From the NCBI GenBank assembly GCA_020632695.1, contig JACKFB010000003.1, positions 1 through 64,000 on the forward strand: DNA of 64,000 nucleotides. Direction: 5' to 3'. How positions within the stretch are numbered: the first letter of the stretch is position 1; each line of letters opens with the position of its first letter. Origin of the DNA: Deltaproteobacteria bacterium (lineage in GTDB: Bacteria; Myxococcota_A; UBA9042; PHBI01; JACKFB01). The notes below the pieces were generated by a model. The model searched no databases. It saw only the letters and a program-made list of their open reading frames with translations, and was not told the DNA's origin. Of the stretch, positions 34,204-42,883 are shown one piece after another. The position numbers and the translations under genes were made by a program.

Positions 34204-35673
34204 CTAGAAGAGCAGGACGGCCCAGACGGTGATGAGCGCGGCGCCGAAGAGGTTGATGGCCAGCCCGGTGCGGGCCATCTCGGCGATGGGGACGTGGCCC
34301 GAGCCGTAGACGATGGCGTTGGGCGCGGTGGCCACCGGCAGCATGAAGGCGCACGACGCCGAGAGCACGGCCGGGATCATGATGGCCTCCGGCGCGAGGC
34401 CCGACGCCATGGCGAAGCTGGCCAGCACCGGCATCAGGATGGTGGCCGTGGCGGTGTTCGACGTGATCTCGGTCAGGAAGGTCACGACCAGGCAGATGGC
34501 GCCGATGAGCAGCAGCGGCGGCAGGGCCGAGAGCCCGGTGAGGCCGCCGGCGATGGCGGCGCTCAGGCCGCTCGACTGGAAGGCCTCGGCCAGGGACACG
34601 CCGCCGCCGAAGAGCAGCACCACCTCCCAGGGGATGCGCCGCGCGGTGTCCCAATCGAGCAGCGCCTCGCCCGGGTGACGTCGCGAGGGCAGCACCAGGA
34701 GCAGCATCAGCCCCAGCACGGCCACGGTGGCGTCGTCGGCGGTGCGCTCGACGCCGAGCAGGGGCGCCCAGCCCCAGGAGCCGCCGTCGCCCAGGGTCAG
34801 GTTGCGGGTGACCCAGAGCAGCGCCATCAGCGCGAAGATGGCGCCGACGGCCTTCTGGTCGCGATCGGCCGGCCCCATCGCGGTCAGCTCGCCGCGCAGG
34901 ATCTGGCGCCCGCCCGTGGCCAGCCCCGCCGAGACGCGGTGCGCCACCCGCGTCAACCACAGCCAGGTCAGCGCCAGCAGCACCGCGGCCACCGGCGCCA
35001 CCCAGAGCATCCAGGTCAGAAACGAGATCGGGGGGCGATCGGGGAAGCTCCTGGCGTAGACGCCCAGGAAGATCAGGTTGGGCGGCGTGCCGATGGGGGT
35101 GACCAGCCCGCCGATGCTCGAGGCGTAGGCGATGCCCAGGAACAGCGCCATGGCGAAGGCCCGCGTGGCGGCGGGGTCGCCCTCGCTGCGGCGCTCGGCC
35201 TCGTGCACCAGCGCGACGCCGATGGGCAGCATCATCAGGGTGGTGGCGGTGTTGGAGATCCACATCGAGCAGAGCGCGGTGGCCAGCATCATGCCCAGCA
35301 CCAGGCGGCGCGGGCTGGTGCCCACCGCCAGCAGCACCCGCAGCGCCACCCGGCGGTGCAGCCCCGTGCGCTCGATGGCCAGCGCGGCCATGAAGCCCGC
35401 CATGAGCAGCACGATGAAGGGGTGCATGTAGGGGCGCGCCACCTCCTTCATGGCGACGGCGCCGGTCAGGGGGAAGAGCACCAGCGGCAGCAGCGAGGTG
35501 GCGCCGATGGGCGCGGCCTCGGTGATCCACCACAGCGCCATCCAGAAGCCCGCGCCGGCGACCACCAGCCCGTCGCGGGTGAGCCCCACCTCGGCGCCCG
35601 AGCCCCCCAGCGCCAGCGCCAGCGCGAAGCCGAGCGGTCCGGCGATCCGTGCCGCTCGCCGGCCGTCGATCAC
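34204..35673 (-). CDS. DASS/SLC13-family sodium:anion symporter
   Basis: A 489-residue integral membrane protein with about 11-12 hydrophobic segments. The family motifs are 'SNTATTLMMLPIGVALV' and 'TSNTATATILMPVLASFA' (the two SNT motifs for sodium and anion binding) plus 'IGGLVTPIGTPPNLIFLGVY'. Substrates in this family are dicarboxylates, citrate or sulfate; which applies here is not evident. GTG 35673 overlaps the rnd stop by 4 bp, so it is probably translated with rnd. It ends 20 bp from the convergent EEP hydrolase gene. Confidence 0.87.
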   Translation of the reverse strand: MIDGRRAARIAGPLGFALALALGGSGAEVGLTRDGLVVAGAGFWMALWWITEAAPIGATSLLPLVLFPLTGAVAMKEVARPYMHPFIVLLMAGFMAALAIERTGLHRRVALRVLLAVGTSPRRLVLGMMLATALCSMWISNTATTLMMLPIGVALVHEAERRSEGDPAATRAFAMALFLGIAYASSIGGLVTPIGTPPNLIFLGVYARSFPDRPPISFLTWMLWVAPVAAVLLALTWLWLTRVAHRVSAGLATGGRQILRGELTAMGPADRDQKAVGAIFALMALLWVTRNLTLGDGGSWGWAPLLGVERTADDATVAVLGLMLLLVLPSRRHPGEALLDWDTARRIPWEVVLLFGGGVSLAEAFQSSGLSAAIAGGLTGLSALPPLLLIGAICLVVTFLTEITSNTATATILMPVLASFAMASGLAPEAIMIPAVLSASCAFMLPVATAPNAIVYGSGHVPIAEMARTGLAINLFGAALITVWAVLLF

Positions 35674-36890
35674 CGGCCCTTCCGCTCGCGGCCCTGCGCG
35701 TCGGCGTCCACCAGACGGATCTGCGACGGCGCGTCGCGGTCGACCGCGATGGCGCGCTCGCCGTCGAGGAAGCGCAGCACCTCCTCGCCGACCAGGGCGC
35801 GCCGCCAGCCCTCCATCATTCGGATCCCCTCGGCGGGCTCGGGCTTGCCGTCGTCCCACCAGGCGACCAGCGCCTCGATGTCGGCCCGCGTGCCGACGAA
35901 GCGCGCGGCGATGTCGTGCTCGCGGCTCACCGCCTGCACCAGGCCGCCCACCATCGGCGACAGCGCCTCCACGTCGGCCGGGCGCCGCGGCGGGCGCTTG
36001 GGCCGCTCGACCGGTGCCGCCGCGCCCGCCTCCAGCACCTCGAGGATCTCGCCGGCCATGCGATCGGCGGTCCGCCGCGGCATCGCGCGCACGCCGGCCA
36101 GCTCCCGCGCGCCCTGGGGCGGCCGCCGGCACAGCGCCAGCATCACCGGATCGGGCAGGATCCACGAGGGGGGCCGGTTGACCTCCAGCGCGGTCTGCTC
36201 GCGCCAGGCGGCCAGCGCCCGCAGGCGCCCAAGCTCCACCGGGTTGAGCTTCCCGTAGCCGCCCACCTTGCGGTAGCAGAGCTCCGGCGCCAACCGCGTC
36301 GCCGCGTTCTGCCCCAGCCGGTCGGACTCGTCGCGCACCCACTCCATCCGCTCGGTGCCGTCGAGCCGCCCCCGCAGCCGCTCCCACAGCGGCAGCAAGA
36401 GCCGCACGTCGTCCAGGGCGTAGCGGAGCTGCTCGGCGCTCAGCGGCCGCAGCAGCCAGTCGGTGAACTGCGGGCCCTTGTCCACCGGGATGCCCAGCTC
36501 GCGCTCCACCGCGGCCGCGAACCCCACCTGCTCGCCCAGGCCCAGGAACGCCGCCGCGATCTGCGTGTCCACCACGTGGTGCGGCTGCACGCCGAAGCGG
36601 TAGGCGATGAGCGCCAGATCGGCCTGCCCGCCGTGCAGCACCGTCTCGATCTCCGGGTCGCCGGTCAGCGCCAGCACAGGCCCGGGATCGGTGGCCACCG
36701 GGTCGATGGCGCAGACGATGGGCGCCTCGGGCTCACCCCAGGCCACCTGCACCAGGCCCAGCTCGGGCACGTAGCGGCCGTCGGAGACGAACTCCAGGTC
36801 CAGCGCGTAGCTGCCGGCTTCGGCCAGGGCCTCGGCGAGCGCTTCGACCTCGGCCGCGTCGCGGATCGGTTCGGTGGAGTGTGGCGTCAT
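35670..36890 (-). CDS. rnd: Ribonuclease D
   Basis: RNase D is a 3'-5' exonuclease that trims tRNA precursors and other structured RNAs. The DEDDy active site is visible: DLE in 'YALDLEFVSDGR', Asp in 'LHGGQADLALIAYRFG', and the YxxxD of 'LRYALDDVRLLL'. HRDC-type helical domains follow (PPSWILPDPVMLALCRR region). The 406 residues are slightly longer than the E. coli enzyme. It starts at ATG 36890, 69 bp after a hairpin-closed ptsI, so it may be separately transcribed. Confidence 0.87.
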   Translation of the reverse strand: MTPHSTEPIRDAAEVEALAEALAEAGSYALDLEFVSDGRYVPELGLVQVAWGEPEAPIVCAIDPVATDPGPVLALTGDPEIETVLHGGQADLALIAYRFGVQPHHVVDTQIAAAFLGLGEQVGFAAAVERELGIPVDKGPQFTDWLLRPLSAEQLRYALDDVRLLLPLWERLRGRLDGTERMEWVRDESDRLGQNAATRLAPELCYRKVGGYGKLNPVELGRLRALAAWREQTALEVNRPPSWILPDPVMLALCRRPPQGARELAGVRAMPRRTADRMAGEILEVLEAGAAAPVERPKRPPRRPADVEALSPMVGGLVQAVSREHDIAARFVGTRADIEALVAWWDDGKPEPAEGIRMMEGWRRALVGEEVLRFLDGERAIAVDRDAPSQIRLVDADAQGRERKGR

Positions 36891-36914
36891 GGGGGCGTCC
36901 TCGGTGGGTCCCTG

Positions 36915-36960
36915 GGAGCCTGCAGCGCGCGACGGCGTTCGTCGATGGGCTGCGGGCTCC
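36915..36960 (-). terminator. Two-part hairpin after ptsI
   Basis: A 12-bp stem with one wobble pair (36915-36926 with 36949-36960) encloses a second 5-bp stem (CGACG/CGTCG). It begins at the ptsI stop codon, between ptsI and rnd. There is no U-tract. It probably limits readthrough from the rpoN-ptsI run into rnd. Confidence 0.45.
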
Positions 36961-38774
36961 TAGCGGGCGTATCGCGGTGCCTCGCGCATCCGTGGCGTCA
37001 CGAGGTCGGAGAAGTGCTCGACCATGTAGGAGTCGACGTAGTCGGCGATCTCCTCGGCGGAGCTCATGTTCATGATCTTCTGGAGCAGCACCAGCGCGTC
37101 CGAGCGAGGCGTGCGGCGCACCACCTCCTTGACGGCCGGGATGCTCGAGGCGGTCATGCTGAGCTCGTGAAAGCCCAGCGCGAGCAACACGAGCACGTAG
37201 CGCGGGTCCCCGGCCATCTCGCCGCACATCGAGATGTCGATGCCGGCGCTGCGTCCGGCCCGGGCGACCATCTGCAGCGTGCGCAGCATGGCGGGGTGCA
37301 GCGGGTTGTAGAGGTACTCGCCGGCGGTCTCGTCGCGCGAGATGGCGAGGGTGTACTGGATGAGGTCGTTGGTGCCCACCGAGAAGAAGTCGACGGCCCC
37401 CGCCAGCAGGTCGGAGATCAAGGCCGCCGCCGGCGTCTCTATCATCGCCCCCAGCGGGATCTCGGGCGCCATCGGCCGGCCCTCCGACTGGAGCTGGGCG
37501 CGGAGCTCGCCCAGGATCTTGCGGACGGCCTTCACCTCGCCCAGCGACGTGACGAAGGGGATGAGCACGCGCAGGTTTCCGTGGGCCGAGGCGCGGAGCA
37601 GCGCCCGGAGCTGGGTGTCGAAGAGCGCGCGATCCTTCAGGCAGTAGCGGATCGCGCGCAGCCCCAGGGCCGCCGCCGCCTCCGGGCGCTCCACGCGCAG
37701 CAGCTTGTCGCCGCCTATGTCCAGGGTGCGGATGGTCACCGGCTCGGGCGCCGTGGCCGCCAGCACCTGGCTGTAGGTGGCGTACTGCTCGTCCTCGCTG
37801 GGCAGCGTGGTCCGGTCGAGGAAGAGGAACTCGGTGCGGAAGAGCCCGATGCCCGTGCCGCCGGCGTCGGCGATGCGCGCGCAGCCCTCGGCGATGTCGA
37901 GGTTCCCGCGCAGCACCAGACCGTAGCCGTCGGGCGTCACCGCGGGCAGCTCGCGGTTCTGCCGCAAGGCCTTGAGGAAGGCGCGGGCTCGCCTGGCGCG
38001 CCGGCCGTAGACCAGCTCCTCGTCCTGGCTGGGGTGGACGATGACCTCGCCCTCGGCCCCGTCCAGGATGATGTTCTCCCCGTTGCCCACGTGCTCGGTC
38101 AGCCTGCCGACGCCGACCACCGCGGGGATCCCCAGGGAATGCGCGATGATCGCCGTGTGGCTGGTCGCCGTGCCGTCCTCGAGCGCGAAGCCCGCCACCG
38201 GCAGCCGCGCCAGGCTCAGCGTCTCCGCCGGCGACAGCGAGGAGGCCACCACCACCTCACCCGGCCGCACGGACATCCCCAGATCCGCGCCGTCGTCCTC
38301 GCCCAGCAGCGCACGCATCAGCATCCCGGCGACGTGCTGGATGTCGCTGACCCGCTCCCGGAAGAAGGGGTCCTCCATCCGGGCGAAGATCTCCTGGATG
38401 TGCTGCACGGTCTCGTGGATGGCCCACTCGGCGTTCAGGCACTGGGTGCGGATGCGCTGCTCGGCCTCGCCCAGCAGCATCGGGTCGCGCAGCATCACCT
38501 TGTGCGCGTTGAGCACGCCCAGGTGCTCGCCCTCGGCCAGATCGGACTCCACCAGGCTGCGCTGCAGCTCGTCGAGCTGAAGGGCCGCCCGGTTCACCGC
38601 GTCGCCCAGCCGGCTCACCTCGGCCTCGAGCAGCCCCGTGGGCAGGTGTACCCGCTCGATCTGCACGTCCTCGCGGTCCATGCGCGCGGCGACGCCCAGC
38701 ACGATGCCCGGCGAGACTCCCACGCCGCGCAGCACCATGCCCAGGTTGCGATTGAGCTGCGTCATCCCCGTCAT
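36960..38774 (-). CDS. ptsI: Phosphoenolpyruvate-protein phosphotransferase (PTS Enzyme I)
   Basis: Enzyme I takes phosphate from PEP on a His and passes it to HPr. The 604-residue protein has the phospho-accepting His206 in 'GTATSHTAIIAHSLGIPAVV', where GGRTSHTAI is more usual. Other family motifs are 'GIGLFRTEFLFL', 'SVGTNDLIQYTLAISRD' and the catalytic Cys in 'SMCGEMAGDP'. There is no GAF domain, so it is ptsI-type, not PtsP-type. The ATG overlaps the ptsH stop by 4 bp. No sugar-specific EII lies nearby, so with rpoN and rapZ upstream a regulatory role is likely. Confidence 0.93.
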   Translation of the reverse strand: MTGMTQLNRNLGMVLRGVGVSPGIVLGVAARMDREDVQIERVHLPTGLLEAEVSRLGDAVNRAALQLDELQRSLVESDLAEGEHLGVLNAHKVMLRDPMLLGEAEQRIRTQCLNAEWAIHETVQHIQEIFARMEDPFFRERVSDIQHVAGMLMRALLGEDDGADLGMSVRPGEVVVASSLSPAETLSLARLPVAGFALEDGTATSHTAIIAHSLGIPAVVGVGRLTEHVGNGENIILDGAEGEVIVHPSQDEELVYGRRARRARAFLKALRQNRELPAVTPDGYGLVLRGNLDIAEGCARIADAGGTGIGLFRTEFLFLDRTTLPSEDEQYATYSQVLAATAPEPVTIRTLDIGGDKLLRVERPEAAAALGLRAIRYCLKDRALFDTQLRALLRASAHGNLRVLIPFVTSLGEVKAVRKILGELRAQLQSEGRPMAPEIPLGAMIETPAAALISDLLAGAVDFFSVGTNDLIQYTLAISRDETAGEYLYNPLHPAMLRTLQMVARAGRSAGIDISMCGEMAGDPRYVLVLLALGFHELSMTASSIPAVKEVVRRTPRSDALVLLQKIMNMSSAEEIADYVDSYMVEHFSDLVTPRMREAPRYAR

Positions 38775-39040
38775 TCGCCGAATCCGCTCTCGATCACCCT
38801 CACCACGGCGGCCAGCGCCTCATCGGCGTCGTCGCCGGTCACCACCACCCGCACCTCGGCGCCGTGCGCGGCCGTCAGCAGTAGCAGGTTCATCACGCTC
38901 TTCCCGTTGGCCTGCACGCCGCGATGCTCGAGGGTGACGTTGGACGCGAATCGCACGGCCTCGCGCGCCAGCATGGTCGCCGCGCGCACATGCAGGCCCT
39001 TCGAGTTCCCGATCCGGACCGTACTCTCGAGCGTGGTCAT
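38771..39040 (-). CDS. ptsH: Phosphocarrier protein HPr
   Basis: An 89-residue HPr. The phosphorylatable His17 lies in 'NSKGLHVRAATML', with Ala instead of the common Pro after the Arg. A regulatory-type Ser48 is present in 'NGKSVMNLL'. I chose ATG 39040 because GGAG lies just upstream and the length matches the family; the frame is open to 39124. It relays phosphate from the overlapping ptsI product. The conserved Ser suggests possible HPr kinase control, but no hprK is present in this cluster. Confidence 0.92.
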   Translation of the reverse strand: MTTLESTVRIGNSKGLHVRAATMLAREAVRFASNVTLEHRGVQANGKSVMNLLLLTAAHGAEVRVVVTGDDADEALAAVVRVIESGFGE

Positions 39041-39140
39041 GCTCTCCTGCTCCGCCGCGCGCGCTCCCCGCGTCTGTTCGCTCCTCATCGGTGGGCCGGC
39101 GGCGCGCCGACGCACCGCGCGCACCCTCGCCAGCGCCCCG

Positions 39141-40016
39141 CTACCGATCGATGTCCCGGTGCGCGACCGTGGTCTCTATCCCGCGCGCCGCCAACCCGGC
39201 GCGCAGGGCCTCCGCCATCGCCACCGAGCGGTGGTGCCCGCCCGTGCAGCCGACGGCGATGGTCAGGCTGGTCTGCCCCTCCTCGCGCGACAGCGGCACC
39301 ACCTCGGCCACCAGGCCCTCCATCCGCCCGAGCAGCGACTGCGCCGCCGGCTGATCCAGCACGAAGGCCGCCACCTCGGCGTCGGTACCCCGCAGCGGCC
39401 GCAGCCCGTCCACGAAGTATGGATTGTCGAGGAATCGCACGTCGAACACCCAACTCGCCTCGGCGGGCAGCCCGAAGCGGAACCCGAAGCTCATCAGGTG
39501 CACCGTCATCGCGTGCTCGCCCGAGACCGCGAAGAGCGACTGCACCTGCTTCTTCAGATCGTGGACGTTCTTGCCCGTGGTGTCGATGACGAGCGATGAG
39601 AGATGGCGCAGCGGGCGCAACCACTCGCGCTCGCGCTCGATGGCCTGGGCGATCGTGTGGGCCGCGCCGGAGGCGATGAGCGGGTGCCGCCGGCGAGTCT
39701 CCTTGAAGCGGTTGATGATCCAGGTGTCGTCGCAGTCGAGGAAGATGACCTGCATCGCGCGCTCGGCGACGCGCAGCGCGTCGAGATCGCCCCCCAGCGA
39801 CGGAAAATGCGAGGCCTCGCGCACGTCCATCACGACGGCGACGCGCTCGATCGACGGGTTCTCCTCGGCCAGCCGCAAGAAGGTCTCGAGCAGCGGCGAG
39901 GGGAGGTTGTCGATGCAGAACCAGCCGATGTCCTCGAGGGCCCGCAGGGCGGTGGTCTTCCCCGAGCCCGAGAGGCCGCTGATGATCACCAGTTCGACCG
40001 ATCGCGTGCTCGTCAT
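39141..40016 (-). CDS. rapZ: RNase adapter protein RapZ / P-loop NTPase
   Basis: RapZ-family proteins bind small RNAs or nucleotides and, in enterobacteria, control GlmS levels through RNase E and GlmZ. The 291-residue protein has a P-loop (IISGLSGSGKTTALRALED) and the family motifs 'GWFCIDNLPSPLLE', 'RFKETRRRHPL' and 'VGCTGGHHRSVA'. The start is ATG 40016; no strong Shine-Dalgarno is visible. It lies between hpf and ptsH in the conserved rpoN neighbourhood. An RNase G gene occurs 3 kb away but the GlmZ pathway itself is not shown by the sequence. Confidence 0.92.
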   Translation of the reverse strand: MTSTRSVELVIISGLSGSGKTTALRALEDIGWFCIDNLPSPLLETFLRLAEENPSIERVAVVMDVREASHFPSLGGDLDALRVAERAMQVIFLDCDDTWIINRFKETRRRHPLIASGAAHTIAQAIEREREWLRPLRHLSSLVIDTTGKNVHDLKKQVQSLFAVSGEHAMTVHLMSFGFRFGLPAEASWVFDVRFLDNPYFVDGLRPLRGTDAEVAAFVLDQPAAQSLLGRMEGLVAEVVPLSREEGQTSLTIAVGCTGGHHRSVAMAEALRAGLAARGIETTVAHRDIDR

Positions 40017-40102
40017 AGGAAGGAATCCGTCCGGTGCGGGGGGAGGCCGGGCGTCCGGTCGCGCTCTGGACCGGGGGAGGGGTTCTGAGGGTGTTCCTCT
40101 TG

Positions 40103-40133
40103 GGCCCCGGGACCGGGGGGCGGTCCCGGGGCC
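40103..40133 (-). terminator. Strong hairpin between hpf and rapZ
   Basis: A perfect 13-bp stem (40103-40115 with 40121-40133) with a GGGGG loop on the plus strand lies 17 bp past the hpf stop. No U-tract follows. It could terminate or attenuate transcription from rpoN-hpf into rapZ. Confidence 0.45.
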
Positions 40134-40150
40134 ATGCGCTGCGGGGTGGC

Positions 40151-40474
40151 TCAGCCGATGAGCTCGGGCGTGCTCCCCTGGTTGCCCTTGTGGTGCTTGC
40201 GCCGGGTCTTGTCCCGGCGGAGCTGGCGGTCCAGCTTGTCGACGGCCAGATCGATGGCCTCGTACATGTCCTCGCGCGTCTCGCGGCACACGAAGGTGTG
40301 GCTGTTCCCGGTGACGGTGAACTCCACGGTCATGTGGCGCTTCTCGACCGAGTAGATCGCGTGGATGTCGAGCTCATGGTCCTCGTACCGAGACAAGCGC
40401 TGCAGCTTGTCGAGCGTGTGGTTCTTCAACGCTTCGGTGGAATCCATGTGCCGGAAGGTGAAGCTGGTCTTCAT
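40151..40474 (-). CDS. hpf: Ribosome hibernation-promoting factor
   Basis: A 107-residue short-form HPF (sigma-54 modulation protein). It binds the small subunit near the decoding site and promotes ribosome dimerisation in stationary phase. Family features are 'MKTSFTFRHMDSTEALKNH', 'VEFTVTGNSHTFVCRE' and 'DMYEAIDLAVDKLDRQLRRD' with a basic C-terminus. The long-form dimerisation domain is absent. It lies 54 bp downstream of rpoN, the usual place. A strong hairpin follows. Confidence 0.92.
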   Translation of the reverse strand: MKTSFTFRHMDSTEALKNHTLDKLQRLSRYEDHELDIHAIYSVEKRHMTVEFTVTGNSHTFVCRETREDMYEAIDLAVDKLDRQLRRDKTRRKHHKGNQGSTPELIG

Positions 40475-40528
40475 GTAGGCTCCCGTGAGGCGGTCGATGC
40501 GGCGCCCGGAGGATCCGGACGACGCCCT

Positions 40529-42001
40529 TCAATAGAGCTTCTTCCGCTTCGAAGACGGCGGAATGTTCAGCATTTCCCTATACTTGGCGACGGTCCGTCG
40601 CGCGATTTCCATACCCTCCTCAGCCAACATCTCGCAGAGAGCCTGGTCCGAGAGTGGATGTCCCGGCTCTTCCTGTCCGATGAGCTTCTTGATGCGCTGC
40701 TTGACGCTCTCCGAGGCCACGTCCGGCCCGGAGGTCGTCGTGATGCGCGAGTTGAAGAAGTACTTGAGCTCGAAGATTCCCTGCGGGGTGTGCACGTACT
40801 TGTTGGTGGTGACCCGGCTGATCGTCGACTCATGCATCCCGATATCGTCCGCGACGTCCCGGAGGATGAGCGGTCGCAGATATTCGACGCCCCGATCGAG
40901 GAACTCGCGCTGGAAGCGCACGATCGACTCGGTCACCTTGCGGATGGTGCCCTGGCGCTGGTGGATCGAGCGGATCAACCACACGGCGCTGCGGAACTTC
41001 TCCTGGATGAAGTCGCGCGTCTTGGTGTCGGCGTTGCCGCCCTTGATCTGGCTCTCGTAGAAGTTCGAGATGCGCAGCTTGGGCATCCCGTCCTCGTTGA
41101 GCTGCACGATGTACTCGTCGCCGACCTTCACCACGTACACGTCGGGCGTGATGTAGTGGGTGGTCTCCTCGGCGAAGTTGCGGCCGGGCTTGGGCTCGAG
41201 GGTGCCGATGAGCTCCATCGCGTCGCGGAGATCGTCGGTGTCGATGCCGAGATCCTTCAGGATCGGCGCGACGTTGCGCTTCTCGATATGCTCGAGGTGG
41301 TGGTCGAGGATCGCGTGTACCAGGTCCTCGTCGGGGTAGTAGTGGCGCGCCTGGATCAGCAGGCACTCCCGCAGGTCCCGCGCGCCCACCCCGATGGGGT
41401 CGAACTCCTGGATGACCTCCAGCACCGCCTCGGCCTCGTCGAGCTCGAGGCCCTCCTCCTCGGCGATCTCGGCCAGGAGCTCTCCGTTGAAGCGCCCGAT
41501 GCCGTCGATGTTCCCGATGATGCGCTCGGCGACACGGTGCTCGCTGTCGGTGAGCTGGGTCAGGCCGAGCTGCCAGGTCAGGTGGTCGTCGAGCGAGCTG
41601 TGGCCGGCGACGGTCTGCTCGAGCGTCGGCAGGTCGTCGTCGCCGTAGCGGACGCCGCTGCTGCCCGGCGAGTAGCTGTACTGATTGTAGTTCTCGACGA
41701 AGGACTCCCAGTCGCGGTTGGCCGGGTCCACCACGTCGCCGCTCTCGGGCGCCGCGCGCTCCGGCTCGGCCACGCGCTCGCTCACGCCGTCGGCCTGGGC
41801 CTCGGCGCGGCGCTCCTCCCGCGTGCGGTCGGTGCGCTCCCCGTCGAGCCCGGCGTCCTCGAGCACCGGGTTCTCCACGAGCTCCTTCTGGATGGTCTCG
41901 AAGAGCTCGGGTCGGGAGAGCTGGAGCAGCCGGATGGCCTGCTGCAACTGGGGGGTCATCACCAGTTGCTGCGACATCTTGAGGTACTGCTTGAGCTCCA
42001 T
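40529..42001 (-). CDS. rpoN: RNA polymerase sigma-54 factor RpoN
   Basis: RpoN directs polymerase to -24/-12 promoters and needs AAA+ activators. The 490-residue protein has region I (MELKQYLKMSQQLVMTPQLQ, Gln- and Leu-rich), an acidic region II at about 50-110, the core-binding region (GVGARDLRECLLIQ), the helix-turn-helix near 'DIGMHESTISRVTTNKYV', and the RpoN box 'RRTVAKYREMLNIP' near the C-terminus. rpoN-hpf-rapZ-ptsH-ptsI order fits the conserved cluster, but lptB is not upstream and ptsN is missing. It diverges from the lipoprotein gene at 42242. Confidence 0.95.
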   Translation of the reverse strand: MELKQYLKMSQQLVMTPQLQQAIRLLQLSRPELFETIQKELVENPVLEDAGLDGERTDRTREERRAEAQADGVSERVAEPERAAPESGDVVDPANRDWESFVENYNQYSYSPGSSGVRYGDDDLPTLEQTVAGHSSLDDHLTWQLGLTQLTDSEHRVAERIIGNIDGIGRFNGELLAEIAEEEGLELDEAEAVLEVIQEFDPIGVGARDLRECLLIQARHYYPDEDLVHAILDHHLEHIEKRNVAPILKDLGIDTDDLRDAMELIGTLEPKPGRNFAEETTHYITPDVYVVKVGDEYIVQLNEDGMPKLRISNFYESQIKGGNADTKTRDFIQEKFRSAVWLIRSIHQRQGTIRKVTESIVRFQREFLDRGVEYLRPLILRDVADDIGMHESTISRVTTNKYVHTPQGIFELKYFFNSRITTTSGPDVASESVKQRIKKLIGQEEPGHPLSDQALCEMLAEEGMEIARRTVAKYREMLNIPPSSKRKKLY

Positions 42002-42175
42002 TCATTCCCCTGAGAGCGGGCGGCGCTGGCAGCGTGAGGCCCCGTCCGTGGTCTCTGCGGAGGCGCGGCCCATTCGGGGCCTCGCTCACCCCCATGGTAG
42101 CACCCGCGGAGGGCAGCGCCAAGGGCAGCGAGACAGCCTTGGTACGTTTATTGCTAGTCCCTGCCTCGGTTTCCG

Positions 42176-42205
42176 TTGATATCACCCGCCCAGCCATGCT
42201 AGACT
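42176..42205 (+). promoter_or_regulatory. Sigma-70-type promoter for the 42.2 kb lipoprotein/rng pair
   Basis: TTGATA (42176-42181) and TAGACT (42200-42205) are separated by 18 bp and end 36 bp before the lipoprotein ATG. Both elements are close to consensus. The divergent rpoN promoter should lie in the remaining 175 bp of this gap. Confidence 0.55.
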
Positions 42206-42241
42206 CTCGCCCCGCGCGCCTCCTTCCCCCCCGGAGACCAC

Positions 42242-42877
42242 ATGCGTCCAGAGCCCCGGCGGGGTCGCTCGCCCCTCCGTCACCTCGTCTCGCTCCTCTC
42301 GGTCTGTGCGCTCGCCACGGCCGCCTGCGGTGGCGAAGACGCGGCCGACGGTGGCCCTGACACGGCGGCCCCCGACGTGGCCGCCGACGTGGCCGCCGAC
42401 GCGACCTCGGATGCGACCTCGGACGCGACCTCGGACGGCGAGGTCTTCGTCCCGCCGCTCGAGCAGGTCTCGCGCATCGCCTTCAAGCTGGGCTCGGTCA
42501 GCAACGACTTCAACCTGGCCGCCTCGGCCGAGTTCACCTCCGGCACCATGCTGCTGAAGCTCAGCGCGTCGAAGGGCACCCGCAGCATCGAGATCAACCT
42601 CGAGCCGATCGATCCCTTCGCCACCGGCCACTTCGACGGCGCCCCGACCAGCGAGGTCGGCATCACGATCTGCTACTACGACGGCGTCACGGCCCAGCCC
42701 CAGGTCGAGGGGTGCCTGGTGGGCTTCAGCCACGTCTCCAGCGCCGCCGACCTGACCATCGAGAGCAACGGGGGCCTGGGCAACCGCATCGTCGGGTCCT
42801 TCTCCGCCACCCTCGAGGACGCGCTGGGGCAGCCGGTGTCGCTCACCGAGGGCACCTTCAACGTGCTCTACAAGTAG
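42242..42877 (+). CDS. Small lipoprotein of unknown function
   Basis: A 211-residue predicted lipoprotein. The leader RHLVSLLSVCALATAAC ends at Cys29, a somewhat atypical lipobox. A linker of VAADVAAD and ATSDATSDATSD units is encoded by 12-bp repeats. The remaining 140 residues look beta-rich (VSRIAFKLGSVSNDFNLAAS; ADLTIESNGGLGNRIVGSFS) and match no family I recognise. GGAGA precedes the ATG and a good promoter lies upstream. Only 6 bp separate it from rng, so the two may be cotranscribed, but no functional link is evident. Confidence 0.75.
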   Translation: MRPEPRRGRSPLRHLVSLLSVCALATAACGGEDAADGGPDTAAPDVAADVAADATSDATSDATSDGEVFVPPLEQVSRIAFKLGSVSNDFNLAASAEFTSGTMLLKLSASKGTRSIEINLEPIDPFATGHFDGAPTSEVGITICYYDGVTAQPQVEGCLVGFSHVSSAADLTIESNGGLGNRIVGSFSATLEDALGQPVSLTEGTFNVLYK

Positions 42878-42883
42878 GCCGCC

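Noticed and set aside
31999..39599. Two very long plus-strand frames across the kinase, transporter, rnd and ptsI regions
   Set aside because: They run out of frame or antisense to genes with conserved active-site motifs and have no coding signature of their own.
42002..42175. A sigma-54 (-24/-12) promoter upstream of rpoN
   Set aside because: No TGGCAC-N5-TTGC-type match was found by eye.
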